Shown here: positions 25,923-33,737 of the stretch, in pieces
How positions within the stretch are numbered: the stretch's first letter is position 1
Layout: each line of letters starts with the position of its first letter
Assembly: GCF_900100435.1 (NCBI RefSeq)
Contig: NZ_FNEX01000004.1
Location: 310,001 to 374,000 of the forward strand
Length of the DNA stretch: 64,000 nucleotides
From: Pedobacter sp. ok626
GTDB lineage: Bacteria > Bacteroidota > Bacteroidia > Sphingobacteriales > Sphingobacteriaceae
Reading direction: 5' to 3'
The notes under the pieces: model-generated
Database searches by the model: none
What the model was told of the DNA's origin: nothing
What the model saw: the letters and a program-made list of their open reading frames with translations, nothing else
Program-made: the position numbers and the translations under genes

Positions 25923-26693
25923 ATGGCAATACTTGATTTATTCAATTTAAAAGGAAAAGTAGCTTTGGTTACCGGTTGTAAACGCGGTATTGGTAAAGCA
26001 ATGGCAGAGGCTTTGGCTGAAGCAGGAGCAGACATTATTGGTGTATCTGCTAATCTTGAACTGAGCGGAAGCGAAGTAGAAGGAACTGTTAAGGCATTAG
26101 GACGTAATTTCTATGCTTACCAGTGTAACTTTAACGACCGTGATTCATTGAAATCTTTTTGCGAAAAGGTAAAAGCTGATCATCCTGTAATTGATATTTT
26201 GGTAAACAACGCAGGTACCATCCTTAGAAAGCCAATCGCTGAGCATCCAGATGAATTCTGGGATGAGGTGATTGCTGTAAACCAGACTGCACCTTTTATC
26301 CTGACTAGAGAAATCGGTCGCGATATGGTTGCAAGAGGAAGTGGAAAGATCATTTTTACAGCCTCTTTATTAACCTTCCAAGGTGGTATTACCGTTCCAG
26401 GTTATGCGGCCAGTAAAGGTGCTATCGGTCAGTTAACTAAAGCGTTTGCTAACGAATGGGCTTCAAAAGGTGTAAATGTAAATGCAATTGCTCCTGGTTA
26501 CATTTCAACGGATAATACTACTGCATTAAGAGCTGATGAAAACCGTAGTCGTTCTATTATGGAGCGTATTCCGGCTGGCAGATGGGGTGAAGCAGAAGAT
26601 TTTAAAGGTCCGGTTTTATTCCTTGCTTCAGAAGCTTCCAACTATATGCATGGTACTGTGATGACAGTAGATGGGGGATGGATGGGCAGGTAA
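25923..26693 (+). CDS. kduD: 2-dehydro-3-deoxy-D-gluconate 5-dehydrogenase KduD
   Basis: 256 residues, SDR family. Cofactor motif TGCKRGIG (17-24), NNAG (95-98), catalytic S148, Y161 and K165 (YAASKGAIGQ), and the typical KduD C-terminus GTVMTVDGGWMGR. Reduces 2,5-diketo-3-deoxygluconate to 2-keto-3-deoxygluconate with NAD(P)H in the cytoplasm, directly after KduI. Last gene of the kdu operon before a strong terminator at 26726. Confidence 0.95.
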   Translation: MAILDLFNLKGKVALVTGCKRGIGKAMAEALAEAGADIIGVSANLELSGSEVEGTVKALGRNFYAYQCNFNDRDSLKSFCEKVKADHPVIDILVNNAGTILRKPIAEHPDEFWDEVIAVNQTAPFILTREIGRDMVARGSGKIIFTASLLTFQGGITVPGYAASKGAIGQLTKAFANEWASKGVNVNAIAPGYISTDNTTALRADENRSRSIMERIPAGRWGEAEDFKGPVLFLASEASNYMHGTVMTVDGGWMGR

Positions 26694-26725
26694 CATCTGT
26701 GTGTGCATTTTAAATAATTTAAAAA

Positions 26726-26754
26726 AGCAGACTAACTATAGTCTGCTTTTTTTA
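26726..26754 (+). terminator. Intrinsic terminator of the kdu operon
   Basis: AGCAGACTA (26726-26734), loop ACTA, TAGTCTGCT (26739-26747), then seven T. Perfect 9-bp stem flanked by A-run and T-run, 33 bases after kduD. Confidence 0.92.
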
Positions 26755-26784
26755 TATATTCGAATACCAAACAAATGTAAACAC

Positions 26785-27882
26785 ATGAAACAAAACCTTT
26801 TATTAACCCTTTTTGTGCTGATCGGTACCAATATCACTTTTGCCCAAGAGAAAGTAACTTACAAAACCTGGGATCCTGCAAAGGACCAGACGAGTGTAGT
26901 AGGCGGACAAGGCTGGCATAGCGGATTACAAAGTTTTTACGATCGGCTACCTGCCAAAGCGGAAACATCCGTGCGTAAAGAGGTCTGGAATTTGTCTAAA
27001 AACAACGCGGGACTTAACCTTCGTTTTAAATCAGATGCCTCAGAAATTATCATTAAGTATAGTGTGTCGGGTTATCTGCGAATGGATCATATGCCTGCTA
27101 CCGGTGTAAGTGGAGTTGATTTATATGCACAAGATGCTAAAGGTAAATGGATTTGGGCTGCTGGTAAATATAAATTTGGAGATACAATAGAATACAAATT
27201 CACAAACCTGAATACGATAAGTAAAGAAGCGCGAGAATATACTTTATACCTGCCTTTGTATAACACTGTGAAATGGATGGAAATCAGTGTGCCTGAGCAA
27301 AGTATTTTTACAGCACTACCTGTTTCTAAAGAAAAACCAATTGTAGTTTATGGTACTTCCATCGCACAAGGTGGATGCGCAAGTCGCCCAGGCTTGGCAT
27401 GGACTTCAATGTTAAGTCGTAAACTGAACCGACCTGTTGTTAATTTAGCTTTTTCCGGGAACGGTCGTTTGGAAAAAGAAGTTTATGAATTGTTGCCTGA
27501 AATCGATGCAAGCTTATACGTTTTAGATTGTCTGCCTAATTTAACCGGAGTAACCGGAGAAGAGGTTACGAAGCGGGTAGAGGCTACGGTTACTTATTTA
27601 CAGTCGAAAAAACCAGGCGTACCTATTTTGTTGACGGAGCATGATGGCTACACTGATGATGGTATAAATGCTTCCAGGAAAAAAGCTTACGAGGTTACAA
27701 ACGTTGCTTTAAAAACAGCTTTTGATAAGCTTAAAGCAAAGGGACTGAAGAACATCTATTATCTGACGAAAGATGCGATCAACCAGGATATAGAGAGTAT
27801 GGTGGATGGTACCCATCCGAACGATATTGGTATGATGCATTATGCCGATGCCTACGAAAAAGCAATCCGGAAAATAAAATAA
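26785..27882 (+). CDS. Exported SGNH/GDSL hydrolase family protein
   Basis: 365 residues from ATG 26785; the longer frame from 26671 runs through the kduD end and terminator, so the later start with signal peptide (MKQNLLLTLFVLIGTNITFAQ) is preferred. N-terminal beta-sandwich domain (about 25-175), then the SGNH domain: nucleophile in VYGTSIAQGG, LAFSGNGRLEKEV, and the Asp-His pair in DGTHPNDIGMMHYA. Typical of Bacteroidota carbohydrate esterases that remove acetyl groups in the periplasm. It follows the kdu terminator, so it may have its own promoter or depend on read-through. Confidence 0.88.
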   Translation: MKQNLLLTLFVLIGTNITFAQEKVTYKTWDPAKDQTSVVGGQGWHSGLQSFYDRLPAKAETSVRKEVWNLSKNNAGLNLRFKSDASEIIIKYSVSGYLRMDHMPATGVSGVDLYAQDAKGKWIWAAGKYKFGDTIEYKFTNLNTISKEAREYTLYLPLYNTVKWMEISVPEQSIFTALPVSKEKPIVVYGTSIAQGGCASRPGLAWTSMLSRKLNRPVVNLAFSGNGRLEKEVYELLPEIDASLYVLDCLPNLTGVTGEEVTKRVEATVTYLQSKKPGVPILLTEHDGYTDDGINASRKKAYEVTNVALKTAFDKLKAKGLKNIYYLTKDAINQDIESMVDGTHPNDIGMMHYADAYEKAIRKIK

Positions 27883-27885
27883 AGG

Positions 27886-28755
27886 TTATTTACTGAGGTA
27901 AGACTTTTGGTAATTTAAAGGACTTTGACCGGTGATAACTTTAAAGTGCTTATGAAAGCTGGCGAAATTATGAAAGCCGCTTTCATAGCATATTTGCTTT
28001 ACATTCATGCTGTCTTCGATCAGTAGTTTGCAAGCATGGCCAACCCGTATTTCACTGATAAACTGTGTATAGGTTTTTCGTGTTCTGGTTTTAAAATACC
28101 TGCAAAAGGAATTTGGACTGATATTGGCCACTGCAGCCATTTCTTCCATTTGGATCTTTCTTTTAAAATGGGTAAGCGAATAATTATAAATCGCATTGAT
28201 CCTGTCGTTTTCTGTTTCTTCAAAATTATTGCGGAATCCCATCGAAGATAGGGGCTTAGCCTGCGCACTGCTTTCTATAGCGAGTAAAGCTTCCATCAAA
28301 AGGATAATCCTTCTTGGGCCAGTAGCCAATAGAATTTCCTCCATCAGATCTCCAATATGTTTTTTGCTTTTATCCAGGATCTGAATACCCCTTTGGGCCT
28401 TTTCAAGCGTTAATTTCATGCCTTTGTTTTCTGGAAGTGAAAGGAAGTGATTGCCCCAAAAGTTCTCGCAAAAATGAACTACCACCACGTCTGCATTGTT
28501 TGTTTCTTCATTGTTAAAATAGCTATCGTCGAATTTCCAATAATGGGGTAGATGAGCGCCAACAAGTACAATGTCGCCAGAGCTAAAACGTTTGATATTA
28601 TCTCCAATAAATTGGGTGCCGTTTCCTTTTTTAAAGTAAATTAACTCCACTTCGGCATGGTAATGCCAGCGATTATTGACGTAGGGTACTTTATCTCTTC
28701 TTGCGCTAAAAGAGTTGACGAGGTTATTGGAAACTTTAAGCAGTTGCGGTTTCAT
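27886..28755 (-). CDS. AraC-family transcriptional regulator (cupin sensor)
   Basis: 289 residues. N-terminal cupin-like sensor (RWHYHAEVELIYFKKGNGTQFIG, SGDIVLVGAHLPHYW), C-terminal AraC double helix-turn-helix (MEEMAAVANISPNSFCRYFKTRTRKTYTQFI and VKQICYESGFHNFASFHKHFKVITGQSPLNYQ). Convergent with the SGNH hydrolase gene with 3 bases between stops. Target unknown; the sugar-sensing cupin type suggests control of carbohydrate genes nearby. Confidence 0.9.
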   Translation of the reverse strand: MKPQLLKVSNNLVNSFSARRDKVPYVNNRWHYHAEVELIYFKKGNGTQFIGDNIKRFSSGDIVLVGAHLPHYWKFDDSYFNNEETNNADVVVVHFCENFWGNHFLSLPENKGMKLTLEKAQRGIQILDKSKKHIGDLMEEILLATGPRRIILLMEALLAIESSAQAKPLSSMGFRNNFEETENDRINAIYNYSLTHFKRKIQMEEMAAVANISPNSFCRYFKTRTRKTYTQFISEIRVGHACKLLIEDSMNVKQICYESGFHNFASFHKHFKVITGQSPLNYQKSYLSK

Positions 28756-28963
28756 GACATTTGGTTAGCCTTTACTAGGTTTAAATGTATAAAAATCTTT
28801 ATTAAATACATCTTAATTGCCAATATTACTATAGATTATGCTAAAATCACTTAATTATTTTTAAAGAAATTTTTTTGTCAAAAATTTGAGAGATGTTAAT
28901 TTTTTCGGGAAGGCTACAAAAATTTGTTGTGAAGAAAAAGAGTTGAAAAAAGTGTGTTTAAAC

Positions 28964-28994
28964 TTTCATTTATTAAAAAAGATAATTACATTTG
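28964..28994 (+). promoter_or_regulatory. Bacteroidota-type promoter ahead of the ubiX leader
   Basis: TACATTTG at 28987-28994 matches the TAnnTTTG -7 consensus exactly; TTTC at 28964-28967, 19 bases upstream, is a one-mismatch -33 element. Transcription would start near 28999-29002, just at the first leader hairpin. Confidence 0.6.
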
Positions 28995-28998
28995 AGCT

Positions 28999-29066
28999 TA
29001 CCCTTTCGAGGGTATGTTTTTCATAGGTAGATGTAGGGTCGAAATTAATTTTTCGGCCCTTTTTTG
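28999..29066 (+). ncRNA. Candidate structured leader or small RNA with terminator upstream of ubiX
   Basis: Hairpin 1 is TACCCT-TTCG-AGGGTA (28999-29014), a perfect 6-bp stem closed by a TTCG loop. Hairpin 2 is AGGGTCGAAA (29035-29044) with TTTCGGCCCT (29051-29060), 10 bp with one G-U pair, followed by a T-run (29060-29065): a full intrinsic terminator 32 bases before the ubiX ATG. The left arm of hairpin 1 (ACCCT) can instead pair with AGGGT of the terminator stem, giving a possible antiterminator. It may be an attenuator for ubiX or an independent short RNA of about 67 nucleotides. Confidence 0.5.
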
Positions 29067-29097
29067 TTTGCCCTGCTTCCGTATCTTTACAAACGAT

Positions 29098-29664
29098 ATG
29101 AGGAAGAAGAAAATAATTGTCGCAATTACCGGAGCCAGTGGCTCTGTTTACGCTAAATTGCTGCTGGATAGTTTGTTGAAGCTATCTGATCAGGTGGAGA
29201 GAGTAGGCGTGGTAATGTCCGACAATGCAAAAGAGGTTTGGCGCTTTGAATTGGGCAACGAAGACTACGATCTTTATCCCTTTACATTTTACCCAAAAAT
29301 GGATTTCAATGCCCCTTTTGCATCCGGCTCTGCAAAATATGACACGATGATTATTATTCCTTGTTCGATGGGAACCCTTGGTCGAATTGCCCATGGAATT
29401 TCGAACGACTTGATTTCAAGAGCGGCTGATGTGGTCCTTAAAGAGCGTAGAAAACTGATCGCAGTGGTACGTGATACGCCTTTTAGCCTCATTCACATCA
29501 ATAATATGAAAACAGTGACTGAAGCGGGTGCGATTATTTGTCCCGCTAGCCCATCCTTTTACAGCCTTCCCAAAACCATCGAAGAGGTGGCGCAAACAGT
29601 GGTAAGCCGGGTGATTGATCTGGCGGGGCTAGAGCAGGATAGTTACCGTTGGAATGAGGAATAA
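29098..29664 (+). CDS. ubiX: Flavin prenyltransferase UbiX
   Basis: 188 residues from ATG 29098; upstream in-frame sequence contains the leader terminator and is not coding. UbiX/Pad1 features: VAITGASGSVYAKLLLDSL at the N-terminus, IIPCSMGTLGRIAHGISNDLISRAADVVLKERRKL, and RDTPFSLIHINNM. It prenylates FMN to give the cofactor of UbiD-type decarboxylases. Upstream of mtaB by 67 bases on the same strand; no ubiD is in the window. Confidence 0.95.
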   Translation: MRKKKIIVAITGASGSVYAKLLLDSLLKLSDQVERVGVVMSDNAKEVWRFELGNEDYDLYPFTFYPKMDFNAPFASGSAKYDTMIIIPCSMGTLGRIAHGISNDLISRAADVVLKERRKLIAVVRDTPFSLIHINNMKTVTEAGAIICPASPSFYSLPKTIEEVAQTVVSRVIDLAGLEQDSYRWNEE

Positions 29665-29731
29665 ATCATCTAAAACCTTACCTTTGCGAATTCTCACACG
29701 GCCGATTGCTGTTGGGTTACAATAGAAAAGA

Positions 29732-31051
29732 ATGAAGAAAGTTGCATTTTATACATTAGGCTGTAAGTTGAATTTCTCTGAAACATCAACAATAGGCCGT
29801 TTATTTACCGACGCTGGATATGCTGTAGTAGATTTTACAGACGCGGCGGATGTATATGTAATCAATACATGTTCTGTAACAGAGCATGCAGATAAGAAAT
29901 GTCGTAAGGTTGTAAAAGAAGCCTTAAAATATGCACCTCATGCTTATATCACCATTGTTGGCTGTTATGCACAGCTAAAGCCAACAGAGATTGCTGAGAT
30001 TGAAGGTGTGGATATGGTATTGGGCGCTGCAGAAAAATTTAGAATTGTAGAATTTATCTCTGATCTAACCAAGCAGCCAAAAGCGGTCATCCACCAACAA
30101 AACATAGAAAAAGTAAATCATAATTTTATTGCCGCTTATTCTATTGGCGATCGGACCCGTACTTTTTTAAAAGTACAGGATGGTTGTGATTATCCTTGCA
30201 CCTATTGTACCATCCCATTGGCCCGCGGTGGCAGTAGGAGTGATACCATCGAAAATGTAGTGAATCGCGCTAAGCAAATTGCAGAGAGTGGTGTTAAAGA
30301 AATTGTATTGACAGGTGTAAACCTTGGCGATTTTGGGATTCGTGATGGACAGCGGGAGGATAAGTTTTTCGACCTGGTAAAAGCACTGGATGAAGTTGAA
30401 GGTATTGAAAGGATCAGAATCTCTTCTATTGAACCGAATTTGTTGAGCAATGAAATCATTGAATTTGTATCAACCTCCAAAAGGTTTGTCCCTCATTTTC
30501 ATATTCCATTGCAATCTGGTTCCAATAAGATATTGGGACTGATGAAAAGACGTTACCAACGTGAATTGTATACCGAACGCGTTGCCAAAATAAAAGCCGT
30601 AATGCCAAACTGTTGTATTGGTGTTGACGTAATTGTGGGCTTTCCTGGTGAAACACACGAAGACTTTCTGGATACCTACCAGTTCCTGAATGAGCTTGAT
30701 ATTTCGTACCTGCACGTATTTACCTACTCGGAACGTGAGCAAACGGAAGCCGCAGAAATGAAAGGCCGTGTTGCAGGAAGCACCCGTGCGGATCGCAGTA
30801 AAATGCTCCACATCTTATCGGATAAAAAGCGTAGAGCCTTCTATCAATCGCAGTTAAATACGATTGGTGAAGTGTTGTTTGAAGACGATCAGAAGAACGG
30901 ATTTATGCATGGTTTTACCAAAAACTATGTGAAAGTAAAAGCGAAGTACGATCCGGTAATGGTTAATGAAATCAAAACGGTTAAACTCGTAGAACTTACT
31001 GCTGACGGTGAGGTGGAAGTTGAAGAAACACAGGAAGTATTAGCGCATTAA
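29732..31051 (+). CDS. mtaB: tRNA t6A37 methylthiotransferase MtaB
   Basis: 439 residues, radical-SAM methylthiotransferase. N-terminal UPF0004 domain (AFYTLGCKLNFSETSTIGRLF, INTCSVTEHADKKCR, IVGCYAQ), radical SAM cluster motif CDYPCTYC in KVQDGCDYPCTYCTIPLARG, and a C-terminal TRAM-like region. Methylthiolates N6-threonylcarbamoyladenosine 37 in tRNA. Shares the strand with ubiX and lgt; 32 bases before lgt. Confidence 0.95.
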   Translation: MKKVAFYTLGCKLNFSETSTIGRLFTDAGYAVVDFTDAADVYVINTCSVTEHADKKCRKVVKEALKYAPHAYITIVGCYAQLKPTEIAEIEGVDMVLGAAEKFRIVEFISDLTKQPKAVIHQQNIEKVNHNFIAAYSIGDRTRTFLKVQDGCDYPCTYCTIPLARGGSRSDTIENVVNRAKQIAESGVKEIVLTGVNLGDFGIRDGQREDKFFDLVKALDEVEGIERIRISSIEPNLLSNEIIEFVSTSKRFVPHFHIPLQSGSNKILGLMKRRYQRELYTERVAKIKAVMPNCCIGVDVIVGFPGETHEDFLDTYQFLNELDISYLHVFTYSEREQTEAAEMKGRVAGSTRADRSKMLHILSDKKRRAFYQSQLNTIGEVLFEDDQKNGFMHGFTKNYVKVKAKYDPVMVNEIKTVKLVELTADGEVEVEETQEVLAH

Positions 31052-31083
31052 TCTTATATTCGCATAAAACTTTTTCGTAGCTT

Positions 31084-32238
31084 ATGTTTCCAACCGTATC
31101 TCATTTTATAGAATACCTTTTTGGTATACAGGTTCCCCTTCCCTTTAATACATTTGGCGTTTTTGTTGCCTTAGCATTTGTTGCTGGTTACTGGGCTTTT
31201 ACTCAAGAATTTAAGCGCAAAGAAGCGCTTGGAATTCTGCATCCTATAAAAAAATTAGTTACGATTGGCAAACCTGCCAGTGCTATCGAAATGGCTTCGA
31301 ATGCTATTTTTGGCTTTCTTATTGGCTATAAATTGGTTTATGCACTATTAAACTATAAACTTTTTGTAGCCGATGCCCAAACGGTATTGCTTTCTAGCAA
31401 GGGAAATATTCTGGGAGGTTTATTTTTTGCTGGTTTGTTTGCTTACTGGGATTACCAGGAAAAAAATAAAGTAAAATTAGATAAGCCAAAAACGGTTGAA
31501 GTAACTCAGCATCCTTACGAGCTAATGGGCTCATTGATTGTTTGGGCTGCGGTATGGGGCTTTTTAGGCGCTAAGATATTTGATAACCTGGAGCACTGGG
31601 ACTCGTTTGTCGCAGATCCTATAAATAGCCTGCTTTCTTTTAGTGGCTTAACTTTTTATGGTGGATTGATTTGTGGTGGTGCAGCGGTACTGTACATTGC
31701 CCGTAAAAACGGTGTTAAAGTACTGCATATGCTAGATATTGGTGGGCCAGGTATGATGCTTGCTTATAGTGTTGGTCGTATTGGTTGTCATATGTCAGGC
31801 GATGGAGATTGGGGGATCACTAATTTAAACCCTAAGCCATTCTCATGGCTTCCAGACTGGTTATGGGCTTACAAATATCCAAATAACGTAGCTAACGAAG
31901 GTATACCTATCCCTGGATGCGTTGGTAAGTTTTGTCACGAGCTGGCTCAACCGGCATACCCAACACCACTTTATGAGGTTATCGTTTGTTTTATCTTGTT
32001 CCTGATCTTATGGAAAATTCGCGATCGTATTAAATTGCCGGGCATGATGTTTGGAATTTATCTGATGATGAATGGTGTAGAGCGTTTCTTCATCGAATTG
32101 ATCAGAGTAAATACTAAATACAATGTGGCGGGTATTCAGTTTACACAGGCGGAATTTTTATCTTGTATTATGTTCTTGTCTGGCTTGCTTCTTGTGCTAA
32201 ACGCAGTAAAGAATAAGGATAAATTAGCCAACTATTAA
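31084..32238 (+). CDS. lgt: Prolipoprotein diacylglyceryl transferase Lgt
   Basis: 384 residues, multi-pass inner-membrane protein. The Lgt signature is present as SVGRIGCHMSGDGDWG, with the upstream SGLTFYGGLICGG and the YPTPLYE block, and the C-terminal GIYLMMNGVERFFIELIR. It transfers diacylglycerol to the lipobox cysteine of prolipoproteins, relevant for the many SusD-type lipoproteins here. Longer than the about 290 residues of E. coli, because of an inserted N-terminal and middle hydrophobic part typical of Bacteroidota. The IMPase-like gene follows after 12 bases. Confidence 0.93.
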   Translation: MFPTVSHFIEYLFGIQVPLPFNTFGVFVALAFVAGYWAFTQEFKRKEALGILHPIKKLVTIGKPASAIEMASNAIFGFLIGYKLVYALLNYKLFVADAQTVLLSSKGNILGGLFFAGLFAYWDYQEKNKVKLDKPKTVEVTQHPYELMGSLIVWAAVWGFLGAKIFDNLEHWDSFVADPINSLLSFSGLTFYGGLICGGAAVLYIARKNGVKVLHMLDIGGPGMMLAYSVGRIGCHMSGDGDWGITNLNPKPFSWLPDWLWAYKYPNNVANEGIPIPGCVGKFCHELAQPAYPTPLYEVIVCFILFLILWKIRDRIKLPGMMFGIYLMMNGVERFFIELIRVNTKYNVAGIQFTQAEFLSCIMFLSGLLLVLNAVKNKDKLANY

Positions 32239-32250
32239 AATCTACCCGAT

Positions 32251-33045
32251 TTGGATTACGAAACATTGTGCTCAAAGGTTATTGCTATAGCCCGACTTAC
32301 AGGTAATTTCATTAGAAAAGAGTCTATGAACTTTGATGCTAAGGCTATCGAGTTGAAGGGACTGAATGATTTGGTGTCTTATGTGGATAAGACTGCAGAA
32401 AAGCAATTGGTTAGGAATTTGGCTAAAATCCTTCCAGAGGCGGGTTTTACTACCGAAGAAAAGACAGCCAGCACTAAGGGGGCGGTATACAATTGGATTA
32501 TTGATCCATTGGATGGCACCACTAACTTTATTCATGGCTTGCCGACTTATTCCATCAGTATCGCTTTATATGAAGCTGATCAGCCTGTAATAGGTGTAGT
32601 TTATGAAATTACCAGAGGGGAGATGTTTTATACTTATAAAGGCGGTGTTGCTTATTTGAATAACAAGCCTATCACTGTTTCTTCACGACCTAAACTATCA
32701 GACTGTCTACTGGCGACAGGTTTTCCTTATTATGAGTTTGATAAGCAGGAGCAGTATATGCAACTTTTGGCCGAAACGATGCGTAGGTGTCATGGCTTAA
32801 GAAGAATTGGTTCTGCGGCAGTAGATCTTGCTTACCTGGCCTGTGGTCGCTTTGATGCTTATTTTGAATACAACCTCAACTCATGGGACGTTGCAGCCGG
32901 AGCGTACCTTGTACAGCAGGCTGGTGGACATATCATGAACTTCAGTGGGGGTGATGAATTTATTGAGAAACGAGAAATTTTGGCGACCAATGCTTTTCTG
33001 GATGAAGAGCTGTTGGAGCTGATGAATAAACATTTTAACGCATAA
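32251..33045 (+). CDS. Inositol monophosphatase family phosphatase
   Basis: 264 residues if started at TTG 32251, the only start codon between the lgt stop and the conserved N-terminus (ETLCSKVIAIARLTGNFIRKES); a downstream ATG would remove the first helix. IMPase motifs: E in FTTEEKT, DPLDGTTNFIHGLP (metal site) and NSWDVAAGAYLVQQAGG. Members hydrolyse inositol phosphate, or histidinol phosphate or 3'-phosphoadenosine phosphate. It could provide free inositol from the product of the synthase at 39902-41224, but the two genes are not linked. Terminator follows directly. Confidence 0.9.
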   Translation: MDYETLCSKVIAIARLTGNFIRKESMNFDAKAIELKGLNDLVSYVDKTAEKQLVRNLAKILPEAGFTTEEKTASTKGAVYNWIIDPLDGTTNFIHGLPTYSISIALYEADQPVIGVVYEITRGEMFYTYKGGVAYLNNKPITVSSRPKLSDCLLATGFPYYEFDKQEQYMQLLAETMRRCHGLRRIGSAAVDLAYLACGRFDAYFEYNLNSWDVAAGAYLVQQAGGHIMNFSGGDEFIEKREILATNAFLDEELLELMNKHFNA

Positions 33046-33080
33046 AAAAAGCGGTTCATGCTAAATGAACCGCTTTTTTT
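33044..33080. terminator. Bidirectional intrinsic terminator
   Basis: GCGGTTCA (33051-33058), loop TGCTAAA, TGAACCGC (33066-33073), flanked by seven A and seven T. It serves the IMPase-like gene on the plus strand and the NifU-type gene (stop at 33096) on the minus strand. Confidence 0.93.
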
Positions 33081-33095
33081 ATGCGTTATTGCTTT

Positions 33096-33647
33096 CTACA
33101 AAGCTTCCGAAACTACTTCTTTTACTTCAGGAACCATACGTTGTAACAAGTTCTGAATTCCAGACTTTAACGTGATGGTAGAAGAAGGGCATCCACTGCA
33201 AGAACCTCTCAGCTCTACAGTTACTACACCTTCATCAAATGATTTATAGCTAATTGCTCCACCATCCTGTTCAACCGCAGGGCGAACATAATCGTGTAGG
33301 ATTTGCTGAATTTTGATTTCCAGGTCAGTTCCCTCAAAAGCCGGTGCTTCTGCATTAGCATCTTCTTTTATTTTGTATTCAGATTCAACTGCTCCTTTTA
33401 CAAATTCCTTCAAAATAGGCTCAATATCTCCCCATTCTGCATCTTCTGTTTTGGTGATCGTTACAAAGTTACTTGCAAAAAAAACACCATTCACAAAATT
33501 GAATTTAAACAGTTCCTTTGCGAAAGGAGAATGCTCAGCACTCTCTTTAGTTGCAAAATCTTCGCTGCCATTGATCAATAATTTATTGACCATGAATTTC
33601 ATTGTAGCAGGATTTGGTGTTTGTTCTGTATATACGTTGATAGTCAT
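33096..33647 (-). CDS. NifU-like iron-sulfur scaffold/carrier (Nfu type)
   Basis: 183 residues. N-terminal Nfu_N domain (YTEQTPNPATMKFMVNKLL, GVFFASNFVTITK) and C-terminal NifU domain with GSCSGCPSSTITLKSGIQN carrying the CxxC cluster-binding motif. Acts in assembly or delivery of iron-sulfur clusters in the cytoplasm. TATTTTTG on the minus strand (33665-33672) matches the -7 box consensus 18 bases before the ATG. Stands alone between purB and a shared terminator. Confidence 0.93.
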   Translation of the reverse strand: MTINVYTEQTPNPATMKFMVNKLLINGSEDFATKESAEHSPFAKELFKFNFVNGVFFASNFVTITKTEDAEWGDIEPILKEFVKGAVESEYKIKEDANAEAPAFEGTDLEIKIQQILHDYVRPAVEQDGGAISYKSFDEGVVTVELRGSCSGCPSSTITLKSGIQNLLQRMVPEVKEVVSEAL

Positions 33648-33737
33648 TGTCTTAATTTTTTATACAAAAATAAATAATTCATAGATGCAATTCCCTTCGC
33701 AGGTGTCTGTTTTAGGTCATTATATCTTAAATCATCC

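Larger units (their letters stand above)
28756..29097. other. Intergenic region between AraC gene and ubiX
   Basis: 342 AT-rich bases. The left half (28756-28960) should hold the AraC gene promoter; I see no clear motif there. The right half holds a -7 box at 28987 and two hairpins described separately. No coding potential beyond short spurious frames. Confidence 0.7.

Noticed and set aside
26671..26784. Upstream extension of the SGNH hydrolase gene
   Set aside because: It runs through the kduD end and a perfect intrinsic terminator; the signal peptide starts at 26785.
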